NCBI RefSeq assembly: GCF_000017565.1
Contig: NC_009719.1
Location: 3,269,001-3,333,000 of the forward strand
Length of the DNA: 64,000 nucleotides
Source of the DNA: Parvibaculum lavamentivorans DS-1
Lineage (GTDB): Bacteria > Pseudomonadota > Alphaproteobacteria > Parvibaculales > Parvibaculaceae
Reading direction: 5' to 3'
Part shown: piece by piece, positions 37,379 to 46,251 of the stretch
Layout: the number at the start of each line of letters is the position of its first letter
How positions within the stretch are numbered: the stretch's first letter is position 1
Program-made: the position numbers and the translations under genes
Notes under the pieces: generated by a model
The model's input: only the letters and a program-made list of their open reading frames with translations
Told to the model about the DNA's origin: nothing
Databases searched by the model: none

Positions 37379-37562
37379 GACAGGCGATCTCTCATCGGCG
37401 CGAGCGGCAAAAACTGTCGCCAGGGCAACAAAGTTAAGCAAAACAGTCGATTCTTCAAAGAATCCCGGTGCCATGATTATGCCGAAATGCGAGGCTAGGG
37501 GTCATGAAAGACGGCCTGGCAATTCAGGTCCGCCCATGCGCAATTCCTGAAAGGATTCTACC

Positions 37563-38120
37563 ATGTCAATTCGGCGCTTGATTACCGGCGTCGCCGCTGC
37601 GCTCATGTCCGTGGCCGGTCTGATACCCGCAAACGCCCAGGGCGCTGCGGGCGCGGAAAAGTCGGATGCGAAGATCGAGACTTTCGGTACCTGGAGCACT
37701 CGCTGCGAGAAGAACGAAGCCGGCGCGGAACATTGCCATGCCTTCGTCGATATTCGCATCGGCGAGGAGAAGCAGCGGATCGCCTATCTCGGCATCGGTT
37801 ACGGTCCGCGCGACGGAAATGAAGACGGCAAGCAGGACATGTTCATGTTCGCGATAACGCCGCTCGGCACCTTCCTTCCGGCCGGTATCGGCTGGTCGAT
37901 CGACGGCGCCGAACCTTTCGGACAGCACTTCATGTATTGCCTGCCCGGCGGCTGCCAGACGGAAATCCTTCTCGACGATGCGCGCCTCAAGGCGCTCAAG
38001 GGCGGCAAGGAAATGGTGATGAGCTTCCGCATCGTTGGCCAGGGCGATGCAAAGGTGCCCGTGAAACTCGACGGTATCAGCAAGGCCATTGCGGCCGTCC
38101 CGGTGCCGAAGAAGTCCTAG
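37563..38120 (+). CDS. Invasion-associated locus B (IalB) family protein
   Basis: The 185-residue exported protein has a signal peptide (ITGVAAALMSVAGLIPANA) and the IalB-type core: FGTWSTRCEK near residue 40, EHCHAFVDI, and YCLPGGCQTEILLDD near residue 125. Four conserved cysteines could form two disulfides. The family is common in free-living alphaproteobacteria; the name comes from Bartonella and does not imply virulence. The true role is unknown. The stop shares CTAG with the convergent acyltransferase gene. Confidence 0.88.
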   Translation: MSIRRLITGVAAALMSVAGLIPANAQGAAGAEKSDAKIETFGTWSTRCEKNEAGAEHCHAFVDIRIGEEKQRIAYLGIGYGPRDGNEDGKQDMFMFAITPLGTFLPAGIGWSIDGAEPFGQHFMYCLPGGCQTEILLDDARLKALKGGKEMVMSFRIVGQGDAKVPVKLDGISKAIAAVPVPKKS

Positions 38121-38836
38121 TCCATGCGCGAAGGCGAGAACACGCTCCGGAGCCATCCGAAGAGCGTGTTCTCGCGCAGCATGTAGCGCATCAGCCTGTC
38201 CATATCGCGTTCGAGATTGTTGTCGGCGAAAAGCACTTCCCGCTTGCGGAAGTCGCGCGCAGGATCGAGTTCCCGCACCACGCGGGCGGGATTTCCCGCC
38301 GCAATGCAGTTCGCCGGAATGTCCCGCGTCACCACGGCACCTGCGCCGATGATGCTGTTATCGCCGATCGTTACGCCCTTGCCGATGATCGCGCGGACGC
38401 CCAGCCACACATTTTCGCCGATCCTTATCGGCCGGTGCTTGTCGAGTTCCGCAGTGCGATCATAGGTATCGTGCCAGTCGGAGTCCGATATGTAGCAGCC
38501 GCTCGCGATCATCGTGTTGCTGCCGATGGTGATTTCATCGGACGCCACGATATGCGTGCCGGGACTGATGAGCACGTAGTCGCCGATTGTAATGCGGCCT
38601 TCGCGGTCGCCTGTACGCCATGTCGCAAGCCGCACAAGATTGCCTTCCGCGGCATGAAGATGAAGATGCGATCCGGCCCTTATCCCTCCGCCCCAGATTT
38701 CCAGGTTACGCGGGCTCGTTATGTCGAGACCGGGGCCGACGGCATCGAAGGCCGGCACGATGAAATGTTGCACCTGAAAGCGCGTCCAGCCATCGATGAT
38801 CCGGCGGATAAAATAGGGTCGTCTGTCGCGCCGCAC
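38117..38836 (-). CDS. Left-handed beta-helix acyltransferase (sugar O-acetyltransferase-like)
   Basis: The 239-residue protein has hexapeptide repeats typical of trimeric acyl-CoA or acetyl-CoA transferases (ITIGDYVLISPGTHIVASDEITIG near residue 95, and IRIGENVWLGVRAIIGKGVTIGDNSIIGAGAVVTRDIP near 155), with catalytic-type histidine in SDSDWHDTYDR. The N-terminal 40 residues are basic. The start is GTG 38836 with GGGGAGGAG nine bases upstream. It probably acetylates a sugar of a surface polysaccharide; the substrate is unknown. Confidence 0.85.
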   Translation of the reverse strand: MRRDRRPYFIRRIIDGWTRFQVQHFIVPAFDAVGPGLDITSPRNLEIWGGGIRAGSHLHLHAAEGNLVRLATWRTGDREGRITIGDYVLISPGTHIVASDEITIGSNTMIASGCYISDSDWHDTYDRTAELDKHRPIRIGENVWLGVRAIIGKGVTIGDNSIIGAGAVVTRDIPANCIAAGNPARVVRELDPARDFRKREVLFADNNLERDMDRLMRYMLRENTLFGWLRSVFSPSRMD

Positions 38837-38940
38837 CTCGAAGCTCCTCCCCGCAATCCTTCGCCCCGCCCCGGGGGATACCGCATCTCACTAGCACGGG
38901 GGCAGGGGGGAGGACGAGAGCGATTCAAGCGGCTTTCGGA

Positions 38941-39273
38941 TCAGTGGGCCGATTTCGCGCGAATCGAATAGATGCCGTCCTTCAGGGCTCCGAACAGCTC
39001 ATGCACTTGCGGATGGCGCACAGGCTCACCCGTCTCATCGGGCAAAAGGTTCTGCTCCGACACATAGGCGACGTATTCCGTGTCCGAATTTTCGGCCAGC
39101 AGGTGGTAGTAGGGCTGATCCTTGCGCGGACGGACTTCCTCGGGAATGGAGAGCCACCATTCCTCGGTATTGTTGAAAGTCGGGTCCACGTCGAAAATCA
39201 CCCCCCGAAAAGGATAAAACCTGTGGCGGACGATCTGTCCGATCCTGAATTTCGCGTCCCGATTGACTTCCAT
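38941..39273 (-). CDS. hspQ: Heat shock protein HspQ (hemimethylated-DNA-binding YccV-like)
   Basis: The 110-residue protein matches HspQ: FRIGQIVRHRFYPFRGVIFDVDP near residue 9, then PYYHLLAE and YVSEQNLL. HspQ is a small heat-shock factor that modulates Lon-type proteolysis in enterobacteria and was earlier reported to bind hemimethylated DNA. The ATG at 39273 gives the normal length. No classical heat-shock promoter is obvious in the short upstream gap shared with the flavin oxidoreductase gene. Confidence 0.92.
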   Translation of the reverse strand: MEVNRDAKFRIGQIVRHRFYPFRGVIFDVDPTFNNTEEWWLSIPEEVRPRKDQPYYHLLAENSDTEYVAYVSEQNLLPDETGEPVRHPQVHELFGALKDGIYSIRAKSAH

Positions 39274-39433
39274 GACCTGCTTACCAATCCTCGATACTCG
39301 TTCAATTCTAACAGGTTGAAGCGCCGGGCGAAAACCCGTGGGCCGAATGGGTATTTTTCATGGGATTGCCATACGTGGCGGAATACCCAATATGGCGCTC
39401 ATTGAAAATTTCCATCATCCAGGAGATATCGCG

Positions 39434-40537
39434 ATGAGCAGGTCTGTCGCTCCCTTGTTCGAGCCTTTCACCATCAACGGGCTCACACTGCCCAATCGCG
39501 TCGTGATGGCGCCCATGACACGGTCGCAGTCGCCGGGCGGCATTCCGGGCCCGGAGGTCGCCGCCTATTACCGGCGCCGCGCGGCTGCCGAATGCGGTCT
39601 CATCGTCACCGAGGGTACGACCGTCAACTCGCCCGTCGCGACGGGTGACCCGAACGTACCCCAGTTCTGGGGCGATGAGGCCCTCAAGGGCTGGAAGCGC
39701 GTGGTCGAGGAAGTCCACGATGTCGGCGGAAAGATCATGCCGCAGATCTGGCATGTCGGCATGACGCGTAACCCTGCGAAATCCACCAATCCGGATCTTC
39801 CGAGCCACGGTCCTTCGGGCCTCGTCAAGCCGGGCAAGGCCGTTTCCGAGCCGATGACCAAAAAGGAAATCAAGGACACGATCGAAGCCTTCGGGCGGGC
39901 TGCGGCAGACGCGCGGGCGATCGGCATGGACGGCGTCGAGATTCACGGTGCCCATGGCTATCTGATCGACCAGTTCTTCTGGGAAGGCACCAATATCCGC
40001 GACGATGAATATGGTGGCGATCTTGTCGGCCGCACGCGCTTTGCCGTCGAAATCATCGAGGCGATCCGGCGGGAGGCCGGCAAGGACTTTCCGCTCATCC
40101 TGCGCTTCTCGCAGTGGAAGCAGCAGGACTACACCGCGAAGCTCGCCCAGACGCCGGAAGAGCTCGGGGCTTTCCTGAAGCCGCTTTCCGATGCGGGCGT
40201 CGATGTCTTCCATTGCTCGCAGCGTCGCTTTTGGGAGCCGGAATTCGAGGGCTCCGATCTCAACCTCGCGGGCTGGACGAAGAAGCTCACCGGCAAGCCG
40301 TCGATCACGGTCGGCAGCGTCAGCCTGTCGGGTGAATTCATTGCCTCCTTCGGCGGCGAAAGCTCTGAAGCCACCGGCATCGACGATCTGCTGGACCGGC
40401 TGGAGAAAGACGAGTTCGACCTCGTCGCGGTCGGCCGCGCGCTGCTGGTCGATCCGGCCTGGACGCAGAAGGTGCATCAGGGCGCGTTCGACAAGCTGAT
40501 GCCGTTCAATCCCGCGGCGCTCGCGACGCTCTCGTAA
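39434..40537 (+). CDS. Old yellow enzyme-type NADH:flavin oxidoreductase / ene-reductase
   Basis: The 367-residue FMN TIM-barrel enzyme of the OYE family starts with LFEPFTINGLTLPNRVVMAPMTRS. It carries GVEIHGAHGYLIDQFFW near residue 165 and RTRFAVEIIEAIRR. Such enzymes reduce activated C=C bonds. AGGAGAT at 39421-39427 sits seven bases before ATG 39434, which fixes the start although the frame is open to 39338. The usual active-site HN pair appears as WHVGM near residue 110 (a variant), so catalytic detail may differ. Confidence 0.88.
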   Translation: MSRSVAPLFEPFTINGLTLPNRVVMAPMTRSQSPGGIPGPEVAAYYRRRAAAECGLIVTEGTTVNSPVATGDPNVPQFWGDEALKGWKRVVEEVHDVGGKIMPQIWHVGMTRNPAKSTNPDLPSHGPSGLVKPGKAVSEPMTKKEIKDTIEAFGRAAADARAIGMDGVEIHGAHGYLIDQFFWEGTNIRDDEYGGDLVGRTRFAVEIIEAIRREAGKDFPLILRFSQWKQQDYTAKLAQTPEELGAFLKPLSDAGVDVFHCSQRRFWEPEFEGSDLNLAGWTKKLTGKPSITVGSVSLSGEFIASFGGESSEATGIDDLLDRLEKDEFDLVAVGRALLVDPAWTQKVHQGAFDKLMPFNPAALATLS

Positions 40538-40546
40538 CGCCGCTTC

Positions 40547-41590
40547 TCAGAAGCCGTAGGCTTTTGCAAGGTCGGGGTCTTTGGCCCCGACCTTTTTTGC
40601 GAGATCGACGATCACCTTTGCCTGTTTCCAGGTGGCGTCGTCCTGCATCTTGCCGTCGATCATCGCAACGCCGGTGCCGTCGGGCATGGCCTCCAGGATG
40701 CGTTTTGCAAATTGCACTTCGTCCGGGTCCGGGCTGAAGACGCGCTTGGCGATCGCGATCTGGTTCGGATGCAGCGACCATGCGCCGACGCAGCCCATGA
40801 GGAAGGCATTGCGGAACTGCTGCTCGCAGGCTTCCGCGTCCTGAATGTCGCCGAAGGGGCCGTAAAAGGGACGGATGTCGTTCGCGACGCAGGCGTCCAC
40901 CATTTTGGCAAATGTGTAGTGCCAGAGGTCCTGCTGGGCGGCGATGCGGGGGCTGCCGTCTTCCTTCGGGTCTTCGAGCACCCGGTAGAAAGGATGTCCG
41001 CCGCCGACGCGCGTCGTCTTCATCTTTCGCGATGCCGCGAGGTCCGCCGGGCCGAGGCTCATGCCATGCATGCGGGGGGAGGCGCAGGCGATCTCCTCCA
41101 CGTTCTTCACGCCTTGTGCGGTTTCGAGGATCGCGTGAATGAGAAGCGGCTTCTTCAGCCCATGCTTCGCCTCGAGCTGTGCGAGCAGCTGGTCCAGATA
41201 GTGGATATCCCATGCGCCTTCCACCTTGGGCAGCATGATGACGTCGAGCTTGTCGCCGATCTCGGCCACGAGCTCCGTCACATCGTCCAGCATCCAGGGA
41301 CTGTTCAGCGGATTGATGCGGACCCAGAAACCGGTCGATCCGAAATCATGGCTCTTGCCGACCTCGATCACACCCTTCCGCGCCGCCTCCTTCGCGTCCG
41401 CCGGAATCGCATCCTCGAGGTTGCCGAGCAGCACATCGACCTGCGGGATTATCTCGCCGAGGCGCGAACGGAGCTTCTCATTGTGTCCGGGGAAGAAATG
41501 GATCATCCGTTCGAGGGCGACGGGCAGCTCCCGGTAGGGGGCCGGGGCACCGATGGCGAGCGGTTTGTAAAAGAACGATGGCAGTTTCAT
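40547..41590 (-). CDS. HpcH/HpaI-family CoA ester lyase (malyl-CoA lyase-like)
   Basis: The 347-residue TIM-barrel protein resembles L-malyl-CoA/beta-methylmalyl-CoA lyases: [20 protein letters not shown] near residue 55, [18 protein letters not shown] near 115, [10 protein letters not shown] near 150 and [11 protein letters not shown] near 175. The residues that bind magnesium (Glu in LETAQG, Asp in GPADLA) are present. Such enzymes cleave or form 3-hydroxy-diacid CoA esters with glyoxylate. ATG 41590 is preferred over the longer frame to 41662. It converges on the OYE gene. Confidence 0.87.
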   Translation of the reverse strand: MKLPSFFYKPLAIGAPAPYRELPVALERMIHFFPGHNEKLRSRLGEIIPQVDVLLGNLEDAIPADAKEAARKGVIEVGKSHDFGSTGFWVRINPLNSPWMLDDVTELVAEIGDKLDVIMLPKVEGAWDIHYLDQLLAQLEAKHGLKKPLLIHAILETAQGVKNVEEIACASPRMHGMSLGPADLAASRKMKTTRVGGGHPFYRVLEDPKEDGSPRIAAQQDLWHYTFAKMVDACVANDIRPFYGPFGDIQDAEACEQQFRNAFLMGCVGAWSLHPNQIAIAKRVFSPDPDEVQFAKRILEAMPDGTGVAMIDGKMQDDATWKQAKVIVDLAKKVGAKDPDLAKAYGF

Positions 41591-41662
41591 GACAGTCCAC
41601 TGGGGATAAGGGCGATTTGCGCGCAGTCTAGCGATGCTTCGATCGCAAATCCATGAACGCAT

Positions 41663-42955
41663 TCAATCGCGTAGGGATTTTTCTTGAGCGTCGATCAGAG
41701 CCCGCACCGGCCCCGCCGCGGCAAGGCATGCAAAACCGAGCACCGATGACACGGTTATCGCGAGATAGGCCGTCTCGTAACCCCCTGCAGCTACATACAA
41801 AAACCCGAGCAGCGCAGGGCCTGCCGCGTTCGCGCAGGTCGTAATCATCTGCGATACCGAGAGGATACGCGCATAGGCTTTCAATCCGAATGCTTCCGCC
41901 GTGATAAGTGGTTGCATCATCTGCATATTTCCGACCGTCGCGCCAAACATCGCCGAGACGATGAAGAGGGCAGCCACGCCTTCGGCAAACGCGAACAGCG
42001 CAAAGGAAATGCCCTGCAGCACATAGATCGCGAAGAGATAAGTCTTTGATGCAACACGCGAAAGCAGCGATCCGCCGATAAGCCGTCCGGCAATGCTCGC
42101 CGCCGCCATGATCGACACCGCCAGCGCCGCAACATGGTCATCCCCCGTCCGCGTCGCCACGAGACGGAACTGATGCGCCAGCGATCCGACCTGCGCCATC
42201 ATCGAAAAAACGAAGGCAGCCGTACAAAAAATGAAGAAGCGGCTGCGGATTGCATCGTTGAAGGAGACGCCATCAGGCGGCAACCGGCTGCCGTCCGCAG
42301 CGAGGCGAGGTGGGTCTCCATCGGGCGAAAGTCCAATAGATTCAGGGCTTTTGCGCAACATGATCAACGCCACAGGAACGACGCCAAGTACGAGCGTGAA
42401 CGCAAGCCAGTATGCCGCCTCGCCAAGTCCGTAGCTCTCGACAAGCGTGGCGGAAATCGGCGTAAAGACGATGCCGCCCAACGAAAGTCCCGTAGAGGCA
42501 TATGCAATCGCCTTCGATCGCTGGCGCGTAAACCATCGCGCGACGATGGTCATACCGGGAATGACGGCCACCGCCGCATTGCCGATGCCGAACAGAATGT
42601 AGAAGCCATAAAGCTGCCACAGCTCGTCCACATGGCCTGCACCCGCGAGCACGCCTGCGGATAGAAAAGCGCCGAAAGTCACCACCCAGCGCGGATCGTA
42701 GCGATCCAGCAGCCAGCCGACGCCGAGGCCCGCAATCCCTGAAGAGATAAAAAAGAGCGCCGTGGCATTCGAAGTGGCAGAGACGGAAAACCCGCCCTCG
42801 ACGACAAAGGCCTTCAGAAAGATCGACAGGTTGTAGAAGATCAGGCCGCAGGACACGGTGTGAATGACAAAGACCGTGCCGACGATGTACCAGCCGTAAA
42901 AGAGACCGCCGCGCGGCGAGGCGCGCGGGTCTTCTGGCTCGGGGCCAGCATCCAT
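41663..42955 (-). CDS. MFS transporter 1 (monocarboxylate / oxalate-formate antiporter-like)
   Basis: The 430-residue, 12-span major-facilitator protein is closely similar to MFS transporter 2 at 43600. Both share FYGWYIVG near the N-terminus, LKAFVVEGGFSVSATS, YDPRWV and ARWFTRQRSKAIAYASTGLSLGG. The pattern fits the monocarboxylate-porter or oxalate/formate antiporter-like branch. It is the last gene of an operon of MFS 2, gamma-carbonic anhydrase and MFS 1. The substrate is not known; a small organic acid is likely. Confidence 0.87.
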   Translation of the reverse strand: MDAGPEPEDPRASPRGGLFYGWYIVGTVFVIHTVSCGLIFYNLSIFLKAFVVEGGFSVSATSNATALFFISSGIAGLGVGWLLDRYDPRWVVTFGAFLSAGVLAGAGHVDELWQLYGFYILFGIGNAAVAVIPGMTIVARWFTRQRSKAIAYASTGLSLGGIVFTPISATLVESYGLGEAAYWLAFTLVLGVVPVALIMLRKSPESIGLSPDGDPPRLAADGSRLPPDGVSFNDAIRSRFFIFCTAAFVFSMMAQVGSLAHQFRLVATRTGDDHVAALAVSIMAAASIAGRLIGGSLLSRVASKTYLFAIYVLQGISFALFAFAEGVAALFIVSAMFGATVGNMQMMQPLITAEAFGLKAYARILSVSQMITTCANAAGPALLGFLYVAAGGYETAYLAITVSSVLGFACLAAAGPVRALIDAQEKSLRD

Positions 42956-43037
42956 ATTCTAGAACTCCGGCAAGGCGATAGGTGAATGGCTTGATCTGAC
43001 CTAAATAGTCCTTCCGGTCAGTTGGCCCAAGCGGATT

Positions 43038-43607
43038 CTACTTCGCTTCCGCAAGCGCCCGCATTTCTGCGGCCATGGCAGTGCTGAAATGGTCGCTTTC
43101 GGTAACCCGGTGCTCACCCCGCGCATAGGCGAGCGCGTTTTCATAGTAGAAACGCGCATTCATCCCGTTAGCGATGCGATTGTCGCGTGTCTTTATGAAT
43201 TTGGCAGGGGAGCCGGCAACAATTGAATTTTCCGGAATTACCGTGCCCTCGGTGACAATGGAATGACCGGCGACGATCGAGTTGCGGCCGATTTTCACAC
43301 CGTCCATCACCGTCGCATTGATGCCGACAAGGCAGTTGTCGCCGATCTCCGCTCCATGAATCGTCACGTGGTGTGTGATGGAGCAATTGTCGCCGATGAT
43401 CGTTGGCGTCTCATTGCCGACATGGATCATCACGAAATCCTGAACATTGGTGCGTTTGCCGATCCGGACTTCATGCATTTCGCTGCGGATGACCACATAA
43501 GGCCAAAGGGACGCCCCTTCGCCTATGATGACCTTGCCGTAAACCAACGCCGTCTCGTGAATGAACGCAGGATTGTCGAGGACAACGCCGGGGCCAAATT
43601 CACGCAT
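43038..43607 (-). CDS. Gamma-carbonic anhydrase family protein
   Basis: The 189-residue left-handed beta-helix protein has the zinc-ligand histidines of the gamma class in VMIHVG and ITHHVTIHGAEIGD near residues 60-90, and the repeat GRNSIVAGHSIVTEGTVIPENS. Homologues include carbonic anhydrases and the PaaY/CaiE-type thioesterase group. ATG 43607 is chosen because it overlaps the end of the MFS 2 gene by eight bases; the frame extends further but into unconserved sequence. The operon context suggests a role with organic-acid transport. Confidence 0.86.
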   Translation of the reverse strand: MREFGPGVVLDNPAFIHETALVYGKVIIGEGASLWPYVVIRSEMHEVRIGKRTNVQDFVMIHVGNETPTIIGDNCSITHHVTIHGAEIGDNCLVGINATVMDGVKIGRNSIVAGHSIVTEGTVIPENSIVAGSPAKFIKTRDNRIANGMNARFYYENALAYARGEHRVTESDHFSTAMAAEMRALAEAK

Positions 43608-44883
43608 TCTGTTTGCTCTCAATAAGCGCGCGAACGGGGCCGGCCGCAACGATGAGCCCGAAAGCAACGAGGGAAGATATTGCCATGATGAGGAAAGCGA
43701 CTTCGTATCCGCCAAGCCAGGTATAAAGAAAACCAATGGCGGCAGGCCCGGTCGCAACGCCGGCGGTCATGAAAAGCTGAGTGAGCGAATAAACGCGCCC
43801 ATAGGCCTTCAGCCCGAACGCTTCCGCTACCATCAGCGGCTGCATCATCAGAAGATTTCCGACCGTAAGACCAAAGATGATTGTGGTCGCAATCAACATC
43901 GGCGTGCTCTCGGCGAAAGCGTAGCACGCAAGCGCCGCACCCTGGACGACGGTCAGACCCAGTACAAAGCCACGTGACGGCATGTAGGCGAGTGCCTGGC
44001 CGCCGACGAGGCGTCCGATAATGCTTGCCGCCGCCATGCTAGCAACGGCGAGGCGAGCAGTACCGCTATCGCCCGACCGGGCAAAAATGAGACTGTATTG
44101 ATGCGCGATCGTGCCCACCTGCGCCATCATCGCGAAGATGTAGGCCGCGGTCGTGAAAATGAAGAAACGGCTGCGTATCGCGCGCTCGAAGTCGATGCCG
44201 TCGGCAGGCAGCGGGACGCCGCTTTCATCGCGCGCAATCGGATCTCCGTCCGGCCCAAGGCCCATGCTTTGCGGTGAGGGACGGATGAGTACCCAGGCGA
44301 CAGGAACAATGCCGACAATGAGGACGAGCGCGAGCCAGGGCGCAGCGCCGCCCAGACCGAGATGTTCAATCGCCCATGCGGAGAGGGGCGTCAGCAAAAT
44401 TCCGCCGAGCGAGAGACCGGTCGACGCATAGGAGAGCGCGACCGAACGGCGGCGCGCGAACCAGCGCGCGACGAGCGTGGTGCCGGGGATCAGTGCCGCA
44501 CCTGCATAGCCGACGCCAAAGAGAATATAGAAAAGATAGAGCTGCCAAAGCTCGGTGACATAGCCCGCGCCGAGCGTTGCGAACGCCGAGAAGAATGCGC
44601 CCGCAGTGATGACCCAGCGCGGATCGTAGCGCTCTATCAATGCGGCAACACCCAATCCGCTAATGCCCGATGCAATGAAGAAACAGGCCGTCGCGCCCGA
44701 TGTCGCCGCTACCGAAAACCCGCCCTGAACGACAAACGCCTTCAGGTAAACCGACAGATTATAAAAACCGAGTCCTGCGGTTACGGTCATGATGACCAGC
44801 ACTGCACCCACGACGTACCAGCCGTAGAAAAAACGCGGAGCGGGCTCTTCTTGGTCGCTTCTGGTGGCGCTTTCTGCGCTCAT
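43600..44883 (-). CDS. MFS transporter 2 (paralogue of MFS transporter 1)
   Basis: The 427-residue, 12-span major-facilitator protein has FYGWYVVG, LKAFVVQGGFSVAATSG, YDPRWVITAG and ARWFARRRSVALSYASTGLSLGG, nearly matching transporter 1 (41663-42955). It heads the operon. The gamma-carbonic anhydrase start lies inside its 3' end, and transporter 1 follows 82 bases later. The arrangement looks like a gene duplication around the carbonic anhydrase gene, or recruitment of that gene between two copies. The substrate is unknown. Confidence 0.87.
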   Translation of the reverse strand: MSAESATRSDQEEPAPRFFYGWYVVGAVLVIMTVTAGLGFYNLSVYLKAFVVQGGFSVAATSGATACFFIASGISGLGVAALIERYDPRWVITAGAFFSAFATLGAGYVTELWQLYLFYILFGVGYAGAALIPGTTLVARWFARRRSVALSYASTGLSLGGILLTPLSAWAIEHLGLGGAAPWLALVLIVGIVPVAWVLIRPSPQSMGLGPDGDPIARDESGVPLPADGIDFERAIRSRFFIFTTAAYIFAMMAQVGTIAHQYSLIFARSGDSGTARLAVASMAAASIIGRLVGGQALAYMPSRGFVLGLTVVQGAALACYAFAESTPMLIATTIIFGLTVGNLLMMQPLMVAEAFGLKAYGRVYSLTQLFMTAGVATGPAAIGFLYTWLGGYEVAFLIMAISSLVAFGLIVAAGPVRALIESKQNA

Positions 44884-45044
44884 CTTCGTCTCCCGTGCCT
44901 GGACAGCAGGCCCTGCCTAGATAAACACCCAAGGCCGACGCGCCAAGACAGAAATGGGCGGGGCGGTGGCGCGGTCTCTCGCATTCGGATAATCATGGGG
45001 CCATACCGGCATTTCAGAGACCGGGGATAAAGGGAGCGCAAGCC

Positions 45045-45662
45045 ATGAAATTGTACAATTCGATCGGGCCAAATCCGCGTGTCGTGAAAATGTTCATGCA
45101 CGAGAAGGGCATCGAACTTCCCCTTGCGGAAGTCGACCTGATGAAGGGCGAAAATCGTCAGGAGCCCTATCTTGCAAAAAACCCGGCCGGCCAGCTGCCG
45201 GCACTCGAGCTCGACAATGGAATGATCCTCGCCGAGATCACCGCCATTTGCGAATATCTGGACGAGAAATTTCCGGGCGGGTCGCTGATCGGCACGACGC
45301 CGGAAGAGCGTGCGGAAACCCGCATGTGGACGCGCCGCGTCGATCTCAATGTTTGCGAACCGATGGCCAATGGCTTTCGCTTTTCGGAAGGCCTGCCGCT
45401 CTTCAAAGACCGGATGCGCTGTCTGCCCGAGGCTGCGGCCGGCATGAAAGCCATCGCGCAGGACAAGCTTGCATGGCTCGACAAGCTGATGGCGGGCAAG
45501 GATTACCTTGCGGGAAAGCGCATGACGCTGGCGGATATTCTGCTATTTGGCTTTCTCGACTTTGGCGCTGCGGTCGGTCAGCCGATCAACCCCGACTTCA
45601 AGAACATAACCGCCTGGTTCGATCGCATGAAGGGCAGGGCGTCTGCGGCGGCAAGCGCCTGA
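45045..45662 (+). CDS. Glutathione S-transferase family protein
   Basis: The 205-residue protein has an N-terminal thioredoxin-like GST domain (MKLYNSIGPNPRVVKMFMHEKG, NPAGQLPALELDNG, EITAICEYLDE) and an all-helical C-terminal domain with the conserved LADILLFGFLDF segment. Ser6/Asn8 are candidate glutathione-activating residues. AAGGGAG precedes the ATG. A strong terminator follows directly, so it is probably monocistronic. The substrate is not predictable from sequence. Confidence 0.9.
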   Translation: MKLYNSIGPNPRVVKMFMHEKGIELPLAEVDLMKGENRQEPYLAKNPAGQLPALELDNGMILAEITAICEYLDEKFPGGSLIGTTPEERAETRMWTRRVDLNVCEPMANGFRFSEGLPLFKDRMRCLPEAAAGMKAIAQDKLAWLDKLMAGKDYLAGKRMTLADILLFGFLDFGAAVGQPINPDFKNITAWFDRMKGRASAAASA

Positions 45663-45670
45663 TTTGACTG

Positions 45671-45708
45671 TACCGGTCCCCGCTTTTCTTGCGGGGACCG
45701 GTATTTCT
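45671..45708 (+). terminator. Rho-independent terminator after the GST gene
   Basis: A 13-bp inverted repeat, TACCGGTCCCCGC (45671-45683) and GCGGGGACCGGTA (45691-45703), with a TTTTCTT loop and a following TTTCT. It begins eight bases after the GST stop. Confidence 0.92.
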
Positions 45709-45746
45709 CCCATCGGCCCTTTGCAGCCGCGATGAAATCTGCCAAG

Positions 45747-45788
45747 CTAGTAAAAAATCATTACTAGTTTTGGGAGCTAGTTTGGGAG
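45747..45788 (+). repeat. CTAG-containing inverted and direct repeats before the Cys-rich secreted protein gene
   Basis: CTAGTAA (45747-45753) and TTACTAG (45761-45767) form a 7-bp inverted repeat with a 7-base spacer. Overlapping it are two direct repeats, CTAGTTTTGGGAG (45764-45776) and CTAGTTTGGGAG (45777-45788), the second containing the ribosome-binding site of the next gene. Three CTAG tetramers within 34 bases is unusual for a high-GC proteobacterial genome. A regulator site is possible. Confidence 0.5.
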
Positions 45789-45796
45789 GACGTGGC

Positions 45797-46198
45797 GTGA
45801 AATATCTCGTGCAGGTTTGTATGGCGTTCGGCCTTGGACTGATGCTTGTGGCGTTTAGCGTGCCGCAAGAAGCTCAGGCACAAGGTGTTCCGGAATGCAT
45901 CGATACCAATAAAGCCGGGCAGAGCAATCCGCAGGCGACGGCGGCCTGGTGGGGGCGCCGTTCGGCGGAAGAAAAGAAATACATTAGCGAACTCCCTTGC
46001 GAGGAACGCTACATTCCAATGGTTTGTGTCTTCCTCTATGAGCCGGACCTTCGTGGCTGTACCAACAAGGGGGTTGCCGAGTATCGCGCCGATAAGGCCT
46101 GCACAGAGAAGGGCCACGCGCTTCTCAGCGAGGCACATGCGGCATGCAAGGAAGACTTTAAAAAGACATTCTCGCCGCCGTTCCCCAGCGCGTCCTGA
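45797..46198 (+). CDS. Small secreted cysteine-rich hypothetical protein
   Basis: The 133-residue protein begins at GTG 45797, eight bases after GGGAGGA. It has a signal peptide (VCMAFGLGLMLVAFSVPQEAQAQG). The mature part has six cysteines (PEC, LPC, MVC, RGC, KAC, AAC), suggesting three disulfides in the periplasm or outside the cell. No family is recognised. The ending FSPPFPSAS is polar. The upstream CTAG repeats suggest specific control. The thioesterase gene follows after 53 bases and may be co-transcribed. Confidence 0.65.
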   Translation: MKYLVQVCMAFGLGLMLVAFSVPQEAQAQGVPECIDTNKAGQSNPQATAAWWGRRSAEEKKYISELPCEERYIPMVCVFLYEPDLRGCTNKGVAEYRADKACTEKGHALLSEAHAACKEDFKKTFSPPFPSAS

Positions 46199-46251
46199 TG
46201 TGCGCGAAGGGTTCGTCCGGCGCTTATTGAGACAAGCAAAGGAGAACCCGG

